DNA of 64,000 bases, taken from positions 190,633 through 254,632 of the forward strand of contig AZLU01000013.1 in NCBI GenBank assembly GCA_002224055.1, in the 5' to 3' direction. The stretch's first letter is position 1; each line of letters starts with the position of its first letter. Positions 1 through 10,541 of this stretch are shown piece after piece. Made by a program: the position numbers and the translations under genes. The notes beneath the pieces were generated by a model. The model worked only from the letters and a program-made list of their open reading frames with translations. It searched no databases and was not told the DNA's origin. The stretch is from Pezizomycotina sp. ARF18 (lineage: Eukaryota; Ascomycota).

Positions 1-438
1 ATCGATTTGTATATTAGCTAGAGGACGAGAAGAATCAGCAAGCAAGAAAAAGAAAGAAAGAAATGGCAAGAAAAAGAACTATTGTGTTGTCAGAAGTTTA
101 AAAAAATACAGTTGGAAAAAAAAAAGATGAAAAACAAAATAATGTCTATATACGGTAAAATAGAGCCAACCCAAAAAAGAAAATTTTGAACGTATTTGCC
201 TGTATCGCACCAAGCCATAGCCTCTCCAACCCTCTTGTAAATAGACTTGTGAATATGTCACTGTTGGGAGTTACACTATTAGCTATTGGTTTTAAGCGAT
301 GAGAATTCAATACTCTCGCTCATTTGGCAGTATTGCTATATATTATTATTTCCAATTAAAATACAAAAGGCCATAGCCACGAAGTAATCGATAGACGTAT
401 GAAACTAACTTGATTTGCTTTTCGTTTCTCGAACTGTA
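1..438. other. AT-rich sequence upstream of the first visible mpe1 exon
   Basis: No coding exon is recognisable here on either strand. The last about 45 bases look like the 3' end of an intron: an actaac branch-point-like element near 394 and a pyrimidine-rich stretch ending in tag at 438. The missing N-terminal half of the Mpe1 DWNN domain should lie 5' of this, so the stretch is probably a long intron or the 5' exon lies outside the window. Confidence 0.5.
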
Positions 439-2627
439 GAATATGACGAGGATACCACCATAATCCCTCGTTCGACATCTATAATAGCAGACGTTCTCCC
501 ACCTGCAAAGCCGGGTAGAGGGAGTGCGCAGCGTTATGTTAGCGGAAAGATGCCCACGGTGCACAATGCCGGACGTATCGAAAAGACCAAGAGCGCCAAT
601 GCGCCCCAAGAAAGAGGAAAGCTCCATACCGGGAATCAGCACGACGGGTTCGACGGAAGAGGACCGCATTGCTGCGATGTTCCAAGCTTCCTCAGAACAG
701 TGGAATAAAACCCAAGAAGTGATGGCTGCGTAAGTAACCGAGGTCCTTTCTTATAATGTAACCTAAAAGAAGCTTCCTGCTAACGTGAGATTTTAGTGCT
801 ACCCCCATTCATCGTGGAGCCGCCGGTGCTTTCAAGAAGCCTACTGCACCCGTACCCAGTCATCCTCCCCCGAACGGTTACATTTGCTACAGATGTGGTG
901 AAAAAGGTATAGAACGCTCCAATGTTTTCACGATACAAAGTTTACCAATGATTAATTGCTAACATATCTGTTACAGGACACTGGATCAAGCCTGCCCCAC
1001 CAACACCGACCCCCAGTTCGACAACCGGACACGAATCAAGCGAACCACGGGTATTCCTCGCAGCTTCCTGAAGACTGTGGAGAAGCCGGTTATGGCGACC
1101 TCGGAGGACGATACTGAGGCCACAACAATCCGTCGTCTGTCATGGTCAACGCGGATGGTGAATACGTCGTGGCGGAACCGGACAAGGCATCCTGGGAGTC
1201 TTACCAGCAGAAGGCCGCCAAGTCGACGGCGCAAGCAACGAGTCATCGCGGAAAGCAAAGAGATCAAGGACAGAGGACTGGAGTGCCCATCGATCATAAG
1301 TTGTTCAAAGATGCTGTTAAAACGCCATGTTGCTCTAAAATGTATTGCGAGGATTGTATTCAGTCTGCTCTCTTAGAGTCGGATTTTGTCTGCCCTGCAT
1401 GTGAATCGAAGGATATTTACTTGGACAATCTTGTACCAGATGAAGAGACGCGCAAGAAGGTGGAGGAGTTTGTAAACGAGAGGAGGCAGGTCAAGGAGAA
1501 GTCCAAGTCACCTCCCGCCTCGTCCACCGAAGTTGGCGCCGGCCATGATGGCAAGTAAATCTAACCAAGGGACCGCCTCGAATACTGCTACCACCATTCA
1601 GACTGCGAACGCAAAATGGTGCTAACGCCAACCCGAAGAACGACCTGCCGAAGATGATCGCACCAGAAAAGCCCCGCGGTCCTTCTGGCCAGCGCGATAG
1701 CAAAGGCTCTCCCGCAATAACAGCCGCCAAAGCGCTGTCACCTCTCAAGTCTCCCGCATCCTTCATGTCAGCCCTAAGAATGCGAAAAGCACCCCGGCCA
1801 CTACTGCGAATGCTAGCAACGCTATCACCACAACCACTGCAAATGTTAACAACAATTCCACGCCCGCTATGGCCAACGGCAACTTTAACGGCATCGACAT
1901 GAGCCATCTCTCGATGAATGACATGATGAGCATGGCCATGAATCCGCAGATGGCTGGCATGATGAACAACATGATGGGGATGGGTAACATGAACAATATA
2001 AACAACTTCCCCGTCAGCAATATGAATGCTATGGTATGGGTATGGGAAACATGAGCGGCATGACTCAAATGAATCAAATGAACAACGGCATGAATGGCAT
2101 GGGGCAGATGAACAACATGGCCAATATGGGTAACAATATGATGGGAATGAACAACAACAGCATGGCATGAACGGACCCATGGAAATATGGGCGGTGGTAT
2201 GATGGGCATGAACGGAATGGTTGGTGGCCAGAACAACATGGTATGATGAACCCTGGCCAGATGAACATGAACCAGCAACAGCAGCACAACCGCATGAACC
2301 AGTACAATAACTTCAACAACGGCAACCAAGGAGGCTACGGCCAGATGAACAATATGAACAATATGGGCCGCGGCAATAACATGAACCAGAACCAGTACGG
2401 CGACGCCAACCAGCAGAACAAGTTCGGGATGCACCAGCAGAACGGTATGATGAACGGCGGCAACCAGTTCAGTGCTATGCCACTTCCCGAACCAACAGCG
2501 GACCGTGTTCAGTGAACCTTTCCCGAACGAGGAAGATAGCCCGTACATGCGGAAGCCTGTCAACCCTCACAGGCACAACCGGCCTAAGCGCATTCGCCCA
2601 TCGGATTTCAAGGCGCTCGGCGAGTAG
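439..2627 (+). CDS. mpe1: Mpe1/RBBP6-type subunit of the cleavage and polyadenylation factor (5' partial)
   Basis: Mpe1 is a nuclear subunit of the cleavage/polyadenylation factor that links poly(A)-site recognition to the endonuclease; the family has a DWNN ubiquitin-like domain, a zinc knuckle and a RING/U-box. Seen here: the end of the DWNN domain (EYDEDTTIIPRSTSI, then LPPAKPGRGSAQRYVSGKMP), a CCHC knuckle split by an intron (CYRCGEKG/HWIKAC), and a RING-like domain (CPIDHKLFKDAV, CCSKMYCEDCIQSALL, CPAC). A long Met/Asn/Gln-rich tail follows, ending in RPSDFKALGE. Exons are 439-729, 797-906 and 977-2627, with donors gtaagt and gtatag. The N-terminal half of DWNN and the start codon are not found in 1-438. 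At least five one-base frame changes are needed, for example at cccc near 604, a missing g after 990, and near 1131. Identity is secure; the exact protein is not. Confidence 0.9.
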
Positions 2628-4992
2628 AGCTAAGCGAGGCCTCCGAAAATTTTCCTCCTTATCCCTTTTTGCAAACCACTCTCCTACCGTTTATATGCAT
2701 ATTCGGCGTAAACTTTTTTTTCTTTCCCTTTCCTTCCTCGACGCTTCCTTTTGTTTGATATAAAGGCCTTTTGTTGAAATATGGGATGTTTAATGCGCAG
2801 AGTCACAAGGACCATGTTATGTTTTGTAAACATCTCTCTTTTTGTTTCCTTTCCTCTGTAATTGTGCGCTCACCTTGTTATTACATACATGCGCGTCCTT
2901 TTTTCTCTCCTCTTCCTTGTACATTCTTTTTTGTTCCCTTTTTAATTTTACCCTTTTCCTTACCTACCTACGAAGCATACATAATAACGGCGAAAGAAAA
3001 CTTGGGGTTTATAATACACGGCGTTGGGTTTCTCACGGATTAACTTAATAAAAAATTCACCAAAAAAAAAAAAAACCGGTTCATGGCGGTTTTTCCTTTT
3101 CGTTTTTTCTTTTTCTTTATTTTCTTCTTTTAATATAAACCGGGGAACAAAAGAAACATTCACGACGGACACACAAAAAACAGAGCACTAATGCTTACAT
3201 ACATTTAGGAAAGGAAGGGGGGAAAGCCGGGCTTTATATATCTATTATGAAGCGTACATGATAAAAACTATAACGAGTAGTTTACTTTTTCTCATAAATG
3301 CAAGCTTTGGTTGTTAAACTACTACTACTTACTACTTTCAATCAGAAAGAAAATTTTCTTTTTCCTCAATGTATCGGCTTCGTAGACCTACTTCGAAGCT
3401 TTTCAATTAAATAGTAACGCGATATATACGTAGCGCCTTACCACCCCGATACTAAGTATACAAGACATTATCCCTGTCTATCACAAATACAAAGGAAATT
3501 CTACTATCCTCATGTCCTTATTCTTCGCTTTCCTTTATCTATAATGCCTTTGCAAAGAAAATTAATGATAACAATAATAATATTCCTTCTTGTTTTTGCG
3601 TTGTTATATATTCGGTAGTGTCTTTCAAGTCTTTTTCAAAAAATATATTTAGTAATATAGACTTTCGATTGTGTCACGATGCTAGCTAGTTCTCACTTTC
3701 AATAAAATGATGATTTCAAACGCTCTATACTAGTATTTCTATAGTATATTCACAGGTGACAAGGTCTTGATTGTGAGTGATTCAGCTGTTCTGTTGTTGA
3801 ATCTCAATACGTCCATTTACAATGTTGTTTACACGGGAGCCTTTCCAATATCTTTCATTATCAGTTGCATGATATCTAAGCGGTCAACTTATTCTAATAT
3901 CAACGAATTCGCAGAGGACAGGGCAGTAAATCCGGTATTAAATGCTATACGACCTGATACTAGCAGAAACGAAAAAAAAAAAAAAAAAATTAGATAAAAA
4001 AGATTGTGTTTATGAAAGCAACTATCCAACGTAGGCTACTGCATAGACAAAACTTGTAAACCGTAAATACCACTGCGTCCTATCGTCGTTCCATTGACCA
4101 GTCCAAGTTGAAGGGATGTTGTGGGAATCCTTTACCCACGACTCGAGCTTAACCACGGTTGGTTTTTGATTGGAAATATAGGTTGGGTTACGTATTTAAG
4201 GGTAGTGAAGGGAAAATGTGAGATAATAGAGCTACTAAGGGGAGCAGTTGGAGGGCTGGAAAATTTGGATCTGATGACTTCAGGGAGTTTGCTCGATGTC
4301 AGCATCGTACTCTGCCTCACGCACATATTTCCTGTTCGTTACTGCCTCATTGTTATCATCACTAGCTCTCTCATCTCATGGCATACCGATTTCAAGCCCG
4401 TCTTTGCCTCTGCCTTGAGATTGTATCCCATTAGTATACATTAGTATACTTTGCATAACTTTCATTTACTTACCAGTGAAACATCCAAGTATCAATGAAT
4501 AGACCATGATATTTGACTAGTGCCGAGGGCTTTAATCAGAAGTAACATCGCTAAATCATTACGACTTTGCTAGTTCTTAGACTATTTGAATTTACACTTG
4601 TAACATGTAGTATATTCTGTAAGATCTAAGAGAGGACTATATCTACGATGCACGATTTCAAGTAGATCATAGCAGTTAACACGGCATTAAAATAGGAACG
4701 GTTAACGTCTGCCATCTTTGGTGTGCGACGCTTTGGACAAAAAACGTAATATAAATTTAGAACTGGCCAACGGGATAAAAACTTTGTGGGGATCCACAAC
4801 AGTCGGAAATTCTCCCACCCTGCAAAAAACTTCTTTTCTACAATTACCCCACAATACACGTGCGAAGGGATCTTTTCATTTTGGTTGTCGCGGGCCTCGA
4901 TTCTCCAGCTGCGGCCTACTTCTATTCCTTTGCGCTACTCGTCTCCGCCTTTGGTCAATTGAGCTTAGCCTTGAAGAGGCTTCGCGTGAAAG
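2628..4992. other. Intergenic, AT-rich
   Basis: Between mpe1 and DCD1. Contains pyrimidine-rich 3'-flanking sequence after mpe1, an A run near 3062 and AT-rich DNA. Open frames at 3767-3997 and 4121-4444 have no recognisable domain and no gene-like composition. The last 200-300 bases are probably the DCD1 promoter and leader. Confidence 0.6.
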
Positions 4993-6382
4993 AGTTGATC
5001 GGTATCTGCGGAGGTGAGTATAGCCTCTACCTCAGTTTCATATGGTAAAATAAACTAGTTTAAGCTAACCCTCGATTCCATGGGAGCAGGCATCTGCGCC
5101 GGAAAGCATGAGGTCGCCAAATTCCTCATCGACGAGTACAACTTAAGCCCTTAGCGCTCCAGTTCGGCCACGGTCGTCAAGCTCTAAAGAGACGAGGGAG
5201 ATAATGCAGTTGGCACTTCAGGCTTTTCGAGGTTCGCTAACGCTGAAACGCTTTCGTACGCGACGGCGGATGAGCTGCTGGAATACGTGACGCCGCGCTG
5301 GAGAGAGCGGTTCGTAATAACGTGCACGGACGGTGGAGCGAGGATGTCCTGGAGGCCCTCATGAAGCGGCCGTTCTTTATCCTCGTCAGCGTAGATGCAC
5401 CGCTCGCAACGCGGTGGAAGAGATACGTCAAGAGGTGCGAGAATTTACATCTGTACTTGCGTTTTTCATAGGTACTACTTGGCTTGATGTTTATGTTAAT
5501 GCTTTCTAAAGGTCCCAAGCTCTCGACCCCGCCGGAGCCACCTCACTCGAGTCCTTCATACAAAAGTGCGACAAACACATGTACGGCGACAGCTCCACGC
5601 ACACCTCGCAGGGAAAGCTTGTGCAGCTGATGTCCCGCGCCGCCATCCGCCTCCTGAACCCTACATCCTCCGTCTCTATCCTCTACGAACACCTCCGCAA
5701 GCTTGAATTGACCAACGAAGCGCAAGCCCTGATGCGGCCGTCTTGGACGCGTACTTCATGCAGCTCGCCAGCCTCGCTGCACAGCGAAGCAACTGCATGA
5801 AGCGGCGCGTGGAGCTGTTATAGTCAGAGATAAAAGGGTTATATCAACTGGCTACAACGAAGTCCTAGGAACATGACGAATTGCAACGAGGGGGGCTGTA
5901 AGAGTGTAACGATGGCGCGTGGCGGTGTCGGCTTGAGTACGTGCCTGTGTATGCATGCGGAAGAAAATGCACTGCTGGAGGCTGGGAGGGAGAGGATACG
6001 GGATGGGAGCATTCTATATTGCGATACGTGTGTTTTCTTTTTTCTTCTTTTTTCCTTTTTTCTACAATAATTAGGAGGATTTAAATGAGAGATGAGCTAA
6101 TCAATATATCTTCTATGTTTCGCAGCTGCCCTTGCCTAACCTGCAGTATTAAAATAGTCCAGGTCGGATATCGGAAGTTGTTTATGGTCAAGGCTATAGC
6201 ATGGACACCGATGTAAGTATTACAGACGCTCTTTCCTCAGTACATTCCTTATCATTAATTACTAGCGTATGTACTAACGGCATTTCTAGACTGCGGCAGT
6301 CTTAGCAGAAGGTGGCGTTAAGCTACGGCAGTTCTACCCGCCAAAGCAAGGAGTCATTTCACTTGGTAGAGTAGAAAAATAG
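4993..6382 (+). CDS. DCD1: Deoxycytidylate (dCMP) deaminase with N-terminal P-loop-like region
   Basis: dCMP deaminase converts dCMP to dUMP, feeding thymidylate synthesis. Seen: an N-terminal LIGICGGICAGKHEVAKFLI segment resembling a nucleoside-monophosphate-kinase P-loop, as in fungal Dcd1. A C-terminal zinc deaminase domain follows, with CMHAEENALLEAG (catalytic His-Ala-Glu) and CDTCPCLTC (Cys zinc ligands). Exons: to 5013, 5090-5434, 5512-6027, 6126-6212 and 6290-6382; length about 350 aa, usual for fungi. No ATG precedes the conserved LIGICGG. The sequence agttgatc at 4993 would become ATG-TTG-ATC if one t were missing, so the start is set there by inference. At least five more one-base frame changes occur (near 5151, 5333, 5748, 5811, 5870). 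The long gap upstream has no better start. Function is confident; the start is not. Confidence 0.9.
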
Positions 6383-6884
6383 AATATTTTAGAGCATTTA
6401 TTAAGACTATATGCACAATATTGAGTTCTATAGCGAGCATTTCGAAAAGCAACGATGTCGTTGTCATTAAGGATGTAATATTTTTGACGACGACGACGAC
6501 GACGAACCTCTGTCCGAGTGTACTCATACATAGCATGAAATACCAACTTTCTGGGTGATCAATTTTCTCGTTTTCTTGCAATTGCTTATTAGTAGTATTC
6601 TTCATGCGTTTTACTGGAATTGTGCTGTAATTGTATAGAGAAATGAATGGTGGCGTTGTGAGTAGCTCACTAGTGAGGTTTTGTACGGCGTTAAAATAAG
6701 GTGTGTTGGGCCTTCGCTTAACTTCAAGGCTTGTAAGTTGTGCGGCAATTTTTTAGCGGTTGAAAATTTTACTGAACCTTCAGAAATTTCTTCATCCTAT
6801 CAACAGCAAAGAAACCACACCAATCCCCAATCCTTCTTCCCCAATTTCACCACCACTTGCGACAACCCAGGAACATCAGCAGCC
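6383..6884. other. Intergenic between DCD1 and IMP3
   Basis: About 500 bases between two same-strand genes; holds a short gac/cga trinucleotide run near 6487-6506 and the presumed IMP3 promoter and leader. Nothing else recognised. Confidence 0.6.
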
Positions 6885-7519
6885 ATGGTCCGAAAACTTA
6901 AATATCATGAGCAGAAGTCCGTTACTCCATGCGATTGCCCCAATCCTCACGTTTTTGACGATGCGGTGATCCCTCCCCTTCATGCTAACTCTTTTCACCA
7001 GGCTGCTCAAGAAGGTCGACTTCATGACTGGAAGTCCGACTCCTCCCACCGCGCCGCCGAAGTCATGCGCCGCTACCACGTCCCCGACACAGCAACCTAC
7101 CACAAGTACAACAAGCTCTGTGGCTCCCTCCGCCACCTCGCGCACAAGCTCGCCTCCCTCCCGCCGACGACGACTTCCGCCGCGCGCACGAGGAGCTCCT
7201 GCTGGATAAGCTCTACGACATGGGCGTCCTCTCCCAGAAGACCAAGATGAGCGACGTGGAGAATAAAGTCACCGTCGCGAGCTTTTGCAGGCGGCGGTTA
7301 CCCGTCGTGATGACGCGGCTGAAGATGGCGGAGAACGTCGCCGCGGCGGCAAAATTCGTCGAGCAAGGGCACGTGAGGGTCGGACCGGAGGTCGTTACGG
7401 ATCCGGCGTACTTCGTCACGAGGAACATGGAGGACTTCGTGACGTGGGTGGATTCGAGTAAGATCAAGAAGACGATCATGCGGTACAGGCAGACGCTGGA
7501 TGATTTCGATCTGCTGTAA
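6885..7519 (+). CDS. IMP3: U3 small nucleolar ribonucleoprotein Imp3
   Basis: Imp3 is an S4-fold RNA-binding protein of the U3 snoRNP that helps base-pair U3 snoRNA with pre-18S rRNA in the nucleolus. Exon 1 (6885-6916) encodes [10 protein letters not shown]. After an 85-base intron, exon 2 (7002-7519) gives [47 protein letters not shown], the S4-type stretch [17 protein letters not shown] and [18 protein letters not shown], and ends DDFDLL. Length of about 183 aa matches the family. Two one-base deletions split the frame: after the TGG near 7029-7031 (one g missing), and near 7163-7170. The donor of the first intron reads GTCCGT, weaker than usual. Start ATG is the family start. Confidence 0.95.
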
Positions 7520-7881
7520 GGTGCTAGGAAGGGCTTATTTTTCTTCTTCTGCCGGATGCGAGCTGCAAAGTTTGAGTTCTTTGGGGGCGGAAAGTAACGA
7601 CGCAATCTCCGGCAAAAGAGTTGGTTTTTCGAACCGGACGAAAGTAGACAGTAGACGACACAAATTTTAACAAAAAGCATTGCAAGGCGTTATTGGGATG
7701 AGATTTTAATTCAATTCTATATATTCGAAAATACCAGATTGTATTAGGCTGTATATTACTGTTTATTATTAAAATCAATCTATATATCGGAGATTGCGGT
7801 CTGCAGTTCTAATTTGATAATATATTCGAAACTATACGCAAGATAATCGTAAATTTGAAGGCGACAAGCTTTCGGATCAAA
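7520..7881. other. Convergent intergenic region
   Basis: Space between the 3' ends of IMP3 (+) and the ADP-ribosylglycohydrolase gene (-); AT-rich downstream part, presumably both 3' untranslated regions. Nothing else seen. Confidence 0.6.
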
Positions 7882-9396
7882 TTACGAAGTCGATGTGCCA
7901 TTCCTCTTGAAGAAATCAAAGAAGGACTTCTTTTTCTTCGTCAGCATCCTCTCGTAGATCTCCATCTCCCGTGCCTTTATCTGGTCTTCAGTCAGGAACC
8001 CCTTCCCGCCGTCGTACGATGCGTCGGGATCGTTCTTCCCGTCGTACGTGCCTTCCTCTTGGATGCCGTTGATAATGCACATCACATTAACCTTCTCCAG
8101 CAGCCAATCCTTATACTTCAACCCGTCCCTCCACTCAGGCGGCAGGGCATCGTACCCGCACAACGCGCCGCAGAACGCGCCAGCGACGGCAGCGTTCGTA
8201 TCGGCGTCCCCACCGCCCATAACCAGCTTCACTATCGCGTTCCTGAAATCCTCTTTGCCCTGCATGACGCTCTTCAAGCACCACAGCGAGCTCGCGAGGC
8301 ATATGTAGACGTAACCCAGCGCCGAGTTATCCAGCACCATCCCATCTAACCCCTTTTCTTCGTCGTAGTATATGTACCTCTCCCACTCCTGCCTATCCAC
8401 CAAATCAGGCTGCTTGTACCAACCTTTATCGTTCAGGCAGTAGTTCCACGCGGTCTCCAGCATGGCGTCTACACCCTTTACATCCGTAATTTCCTTGCGG
8501 AGTATACCCCGCAGGATACCGACGGCAGCGCAGCACGAAACATGGCAGCGGAAGTCGGCGTGCGTTACGCCGCCGATGTCGATCGCTCTGTCGAAGGCTT
8601 CGTGGAGCGGGGCGTCGACGTACATGCTCGCTATTATTGACGTCCTCATGAGGCTGCCGTTCGCGGCATTCTGGCAACCGCTCTTGCGCCAGATGCGCTC
8701 GGCGGTCGCGGTGGGGTTTTCGAGGAAGCCTTTGTCCATTACTACCATGCCTACTGTCCTGCCGATGCCTAAGGGGAGACGGTCGAGGCATCGCAGGCCT
8801 TGCTCGCACCAGGTACGCAGTCTCGAGGCGTATTCGAGAACCGGTAGCTCGCCGTTGTGTATAGGTATGTTAAAGTATGAGGAGCGTCTGGTCCGTGTCA
8901 TCGGTCCACGCTCGTTGGTCGAAGCGGTTCCTGTGCTGGTCGGCGCAGAACTTAGTGACGGGTGGGACGAGGCTGAACTTGTGCTTCGGATAGGCTTTTC
9001 GCGCTTCTTCCTTTTCATGAACTCTTTACATGAATGGAAAAAAGAAAAGAATTCAAACGTTAGTCATGAAATTTGAGGAGCTTTATATTTTATTTTATTT
9101 ATTTTTTTTTTTTTTAAAAAAAAAAAAAATTTGAAAGTGGATGTATGGAAGGAACAGGTAGAGAATTAATGTTTAAAAAGTGAATGTATACCAGTGTACA
9201 GCCCAATTGTATCTCCCAAAGCACTCCCGATAGTTAATCCGTTCATCCTGCTCAGTAGCTCTTTGCGATCATCGCTGGATAGCTGTAGCTTCTCATAAGC
9301 TACATCCTCTTTCGCAGGCGTTACTACTACCGATGGAACTGGCAACTGAGCTGCAGCAGCCGAATCCGTGTTATCGACCTGTTCGCCGGACGACAT
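7882..9396 (-). CDS. ADP-ribosylglycohydrolase (ARH/DraG family)
   Basis: The family removes ADP-ribose from proteins or related substrates using two Mg2+ ions. Exon 1 (9396-9192) starts MSSGEQVDNT and carries GLTIGSALGDTIGLYTE, the conserved N-terminal motif. Exon 2 (9023-7882) contains the first metal motif WTDDTDQTLLIL, then SGCQNAANGSLMRTSIIA, then the second metal motif GGDADTNAAVAGAFCGALCG, and ends in a Lys-rich tail. Both metal-binding Asp clusters are intact, so the enzyme should be active. The intron (9191-9024) contains long A and T tracts. Two one-base frame changes flank the WTDDTD region. It is convergent with IMP3. The exact substrate cannot be told from sequence; MacroD-type alternatives are excluded by the motifs. 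Confidence 0.88.
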
Positions 9397-10541
9397 AATT
9401 ATATCCTGTCTTGCATGCTATTGTAATATGTAGGAGGAAAAAATAGTGCAGATATCTATGAGAACCAAAAGTTGTGGTGTTCTCTGATCATGAAGCAGAT
9501 AATGAAAGGTTCTTTAGATTTCCCCAAAGGTCAAGTCATCCTTAAGCTTAAGGACAGGAAAAGCTCCGCTCTTATATGATGAAGACTGATAAGAAAGACC
9601 GATCCTCCATCCTGGTGCATGGACGAAGGCGTTTTTGGGGTCGCATTATTGCCATATTATTCTTTGGGCAATTTGGCTTCTTTTCAAGCTAACAAGTAGA
9701 CATGAACTGCTCGACTTATAGATGGTTTGAATGTCGTGGCTATGTCGATAGCTGTTCGCGTAAAAATATGCAGGGCAATAATAATACAAAATCGCCACAG
9801 GAAAACGGAAAATCAAACGAAATATCAGCCTCCACGTCTGCCAGCTGTGGAGCCTTTCTCATAAGGCTGCAGGAACAAGTCAGTAATGAAAGATCTCCAC
9901 CCCATTTCCCATAATTTTTTTTTTTCCCAAAATAGCAGAAAGGTCTGATTTTCTTGAGAATGCATATTTGCGCGCGATTGGATGGCAGTGTCTCAAGGTG
10001 ACAGAATAGCTGCAGCTACCAAGCTTAGCGCCCGAACTACGCACGCAGTGAACAATACCTAGGTTATATCTTTTTTCTTGGACCTGTTTATTTATTTGAC
10101 GTTTTTTTTTTTTTTTTTTTTGACCGGGGTCTCGCTCTGTAACTCCGAATAATCTATGGTACATTGTATAATATGAATTTTTTTAGGCACTAAATAGGTC
10201 CTCCTATAGTTCTGAGGCTTGAAAGAGATAGAATAGGGTAAATATTACAAATGAGATAAGGTATATATAGGTGGGTTTAAAAATAGACAAATATTTTATA
10301 TAGACGTTGAACCCTAGCGAATGCAAGTAAGCATCGAATGCCCGCCGTTTTTATAAACAAAAGAAAATATCACAAAATTAAAAATGAGAATTAAAAAAAG
10401 AGACCAATCGCTTGATATGCTATAAATTTTCACAAGTTACAAGTATAAAAATGAACATTCGAAAGATAAAGCAGAACAAAGAGAAACACAAAAATAACAT
10501 CGCCGGAAACGACAGCGTTGCGTTAAATGTGAAACGAGCTT
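9397..10541. other. Intergenic, AT-rich
   Basis: Lies upstream of the hydrolase gene and downstream of the FLC-like gene. Contains a T-run near 10100-10121 and no recognised gene; the 70-codon frame at 9702-9914 has no recognisable feature. Confidence 0.55.

Noticed and set aside
1491-2563. Long His/Val/Leu-rich frames antisense to mpe1
   Set aside because: They are the complement of the ATG/AAC-rich mpe1 tail, so their length follows from its composition.
439-2627. Programmed ribosomal frameshifting as the cause of the broken mpe1 frame
   Set aside because: There are several shifts of different sign at non-slippery sites, and the same happens in almost all neighbouring genes, so sequence error is simpler.
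4121-4444. 107-codon frame between mpe1 and DCD1
   Set aside because: Starts at a non-ATG codon, has no recognisable motif, and overlaps a minus-strand frame of similar quality.
10079-10150. T-run followed by gaccggggtctcgctctgt, reminiscent of a primate Alu tail
   Set aside because: Only a short chance match; no Alu body follows and the rest of the window is clearly fungal.
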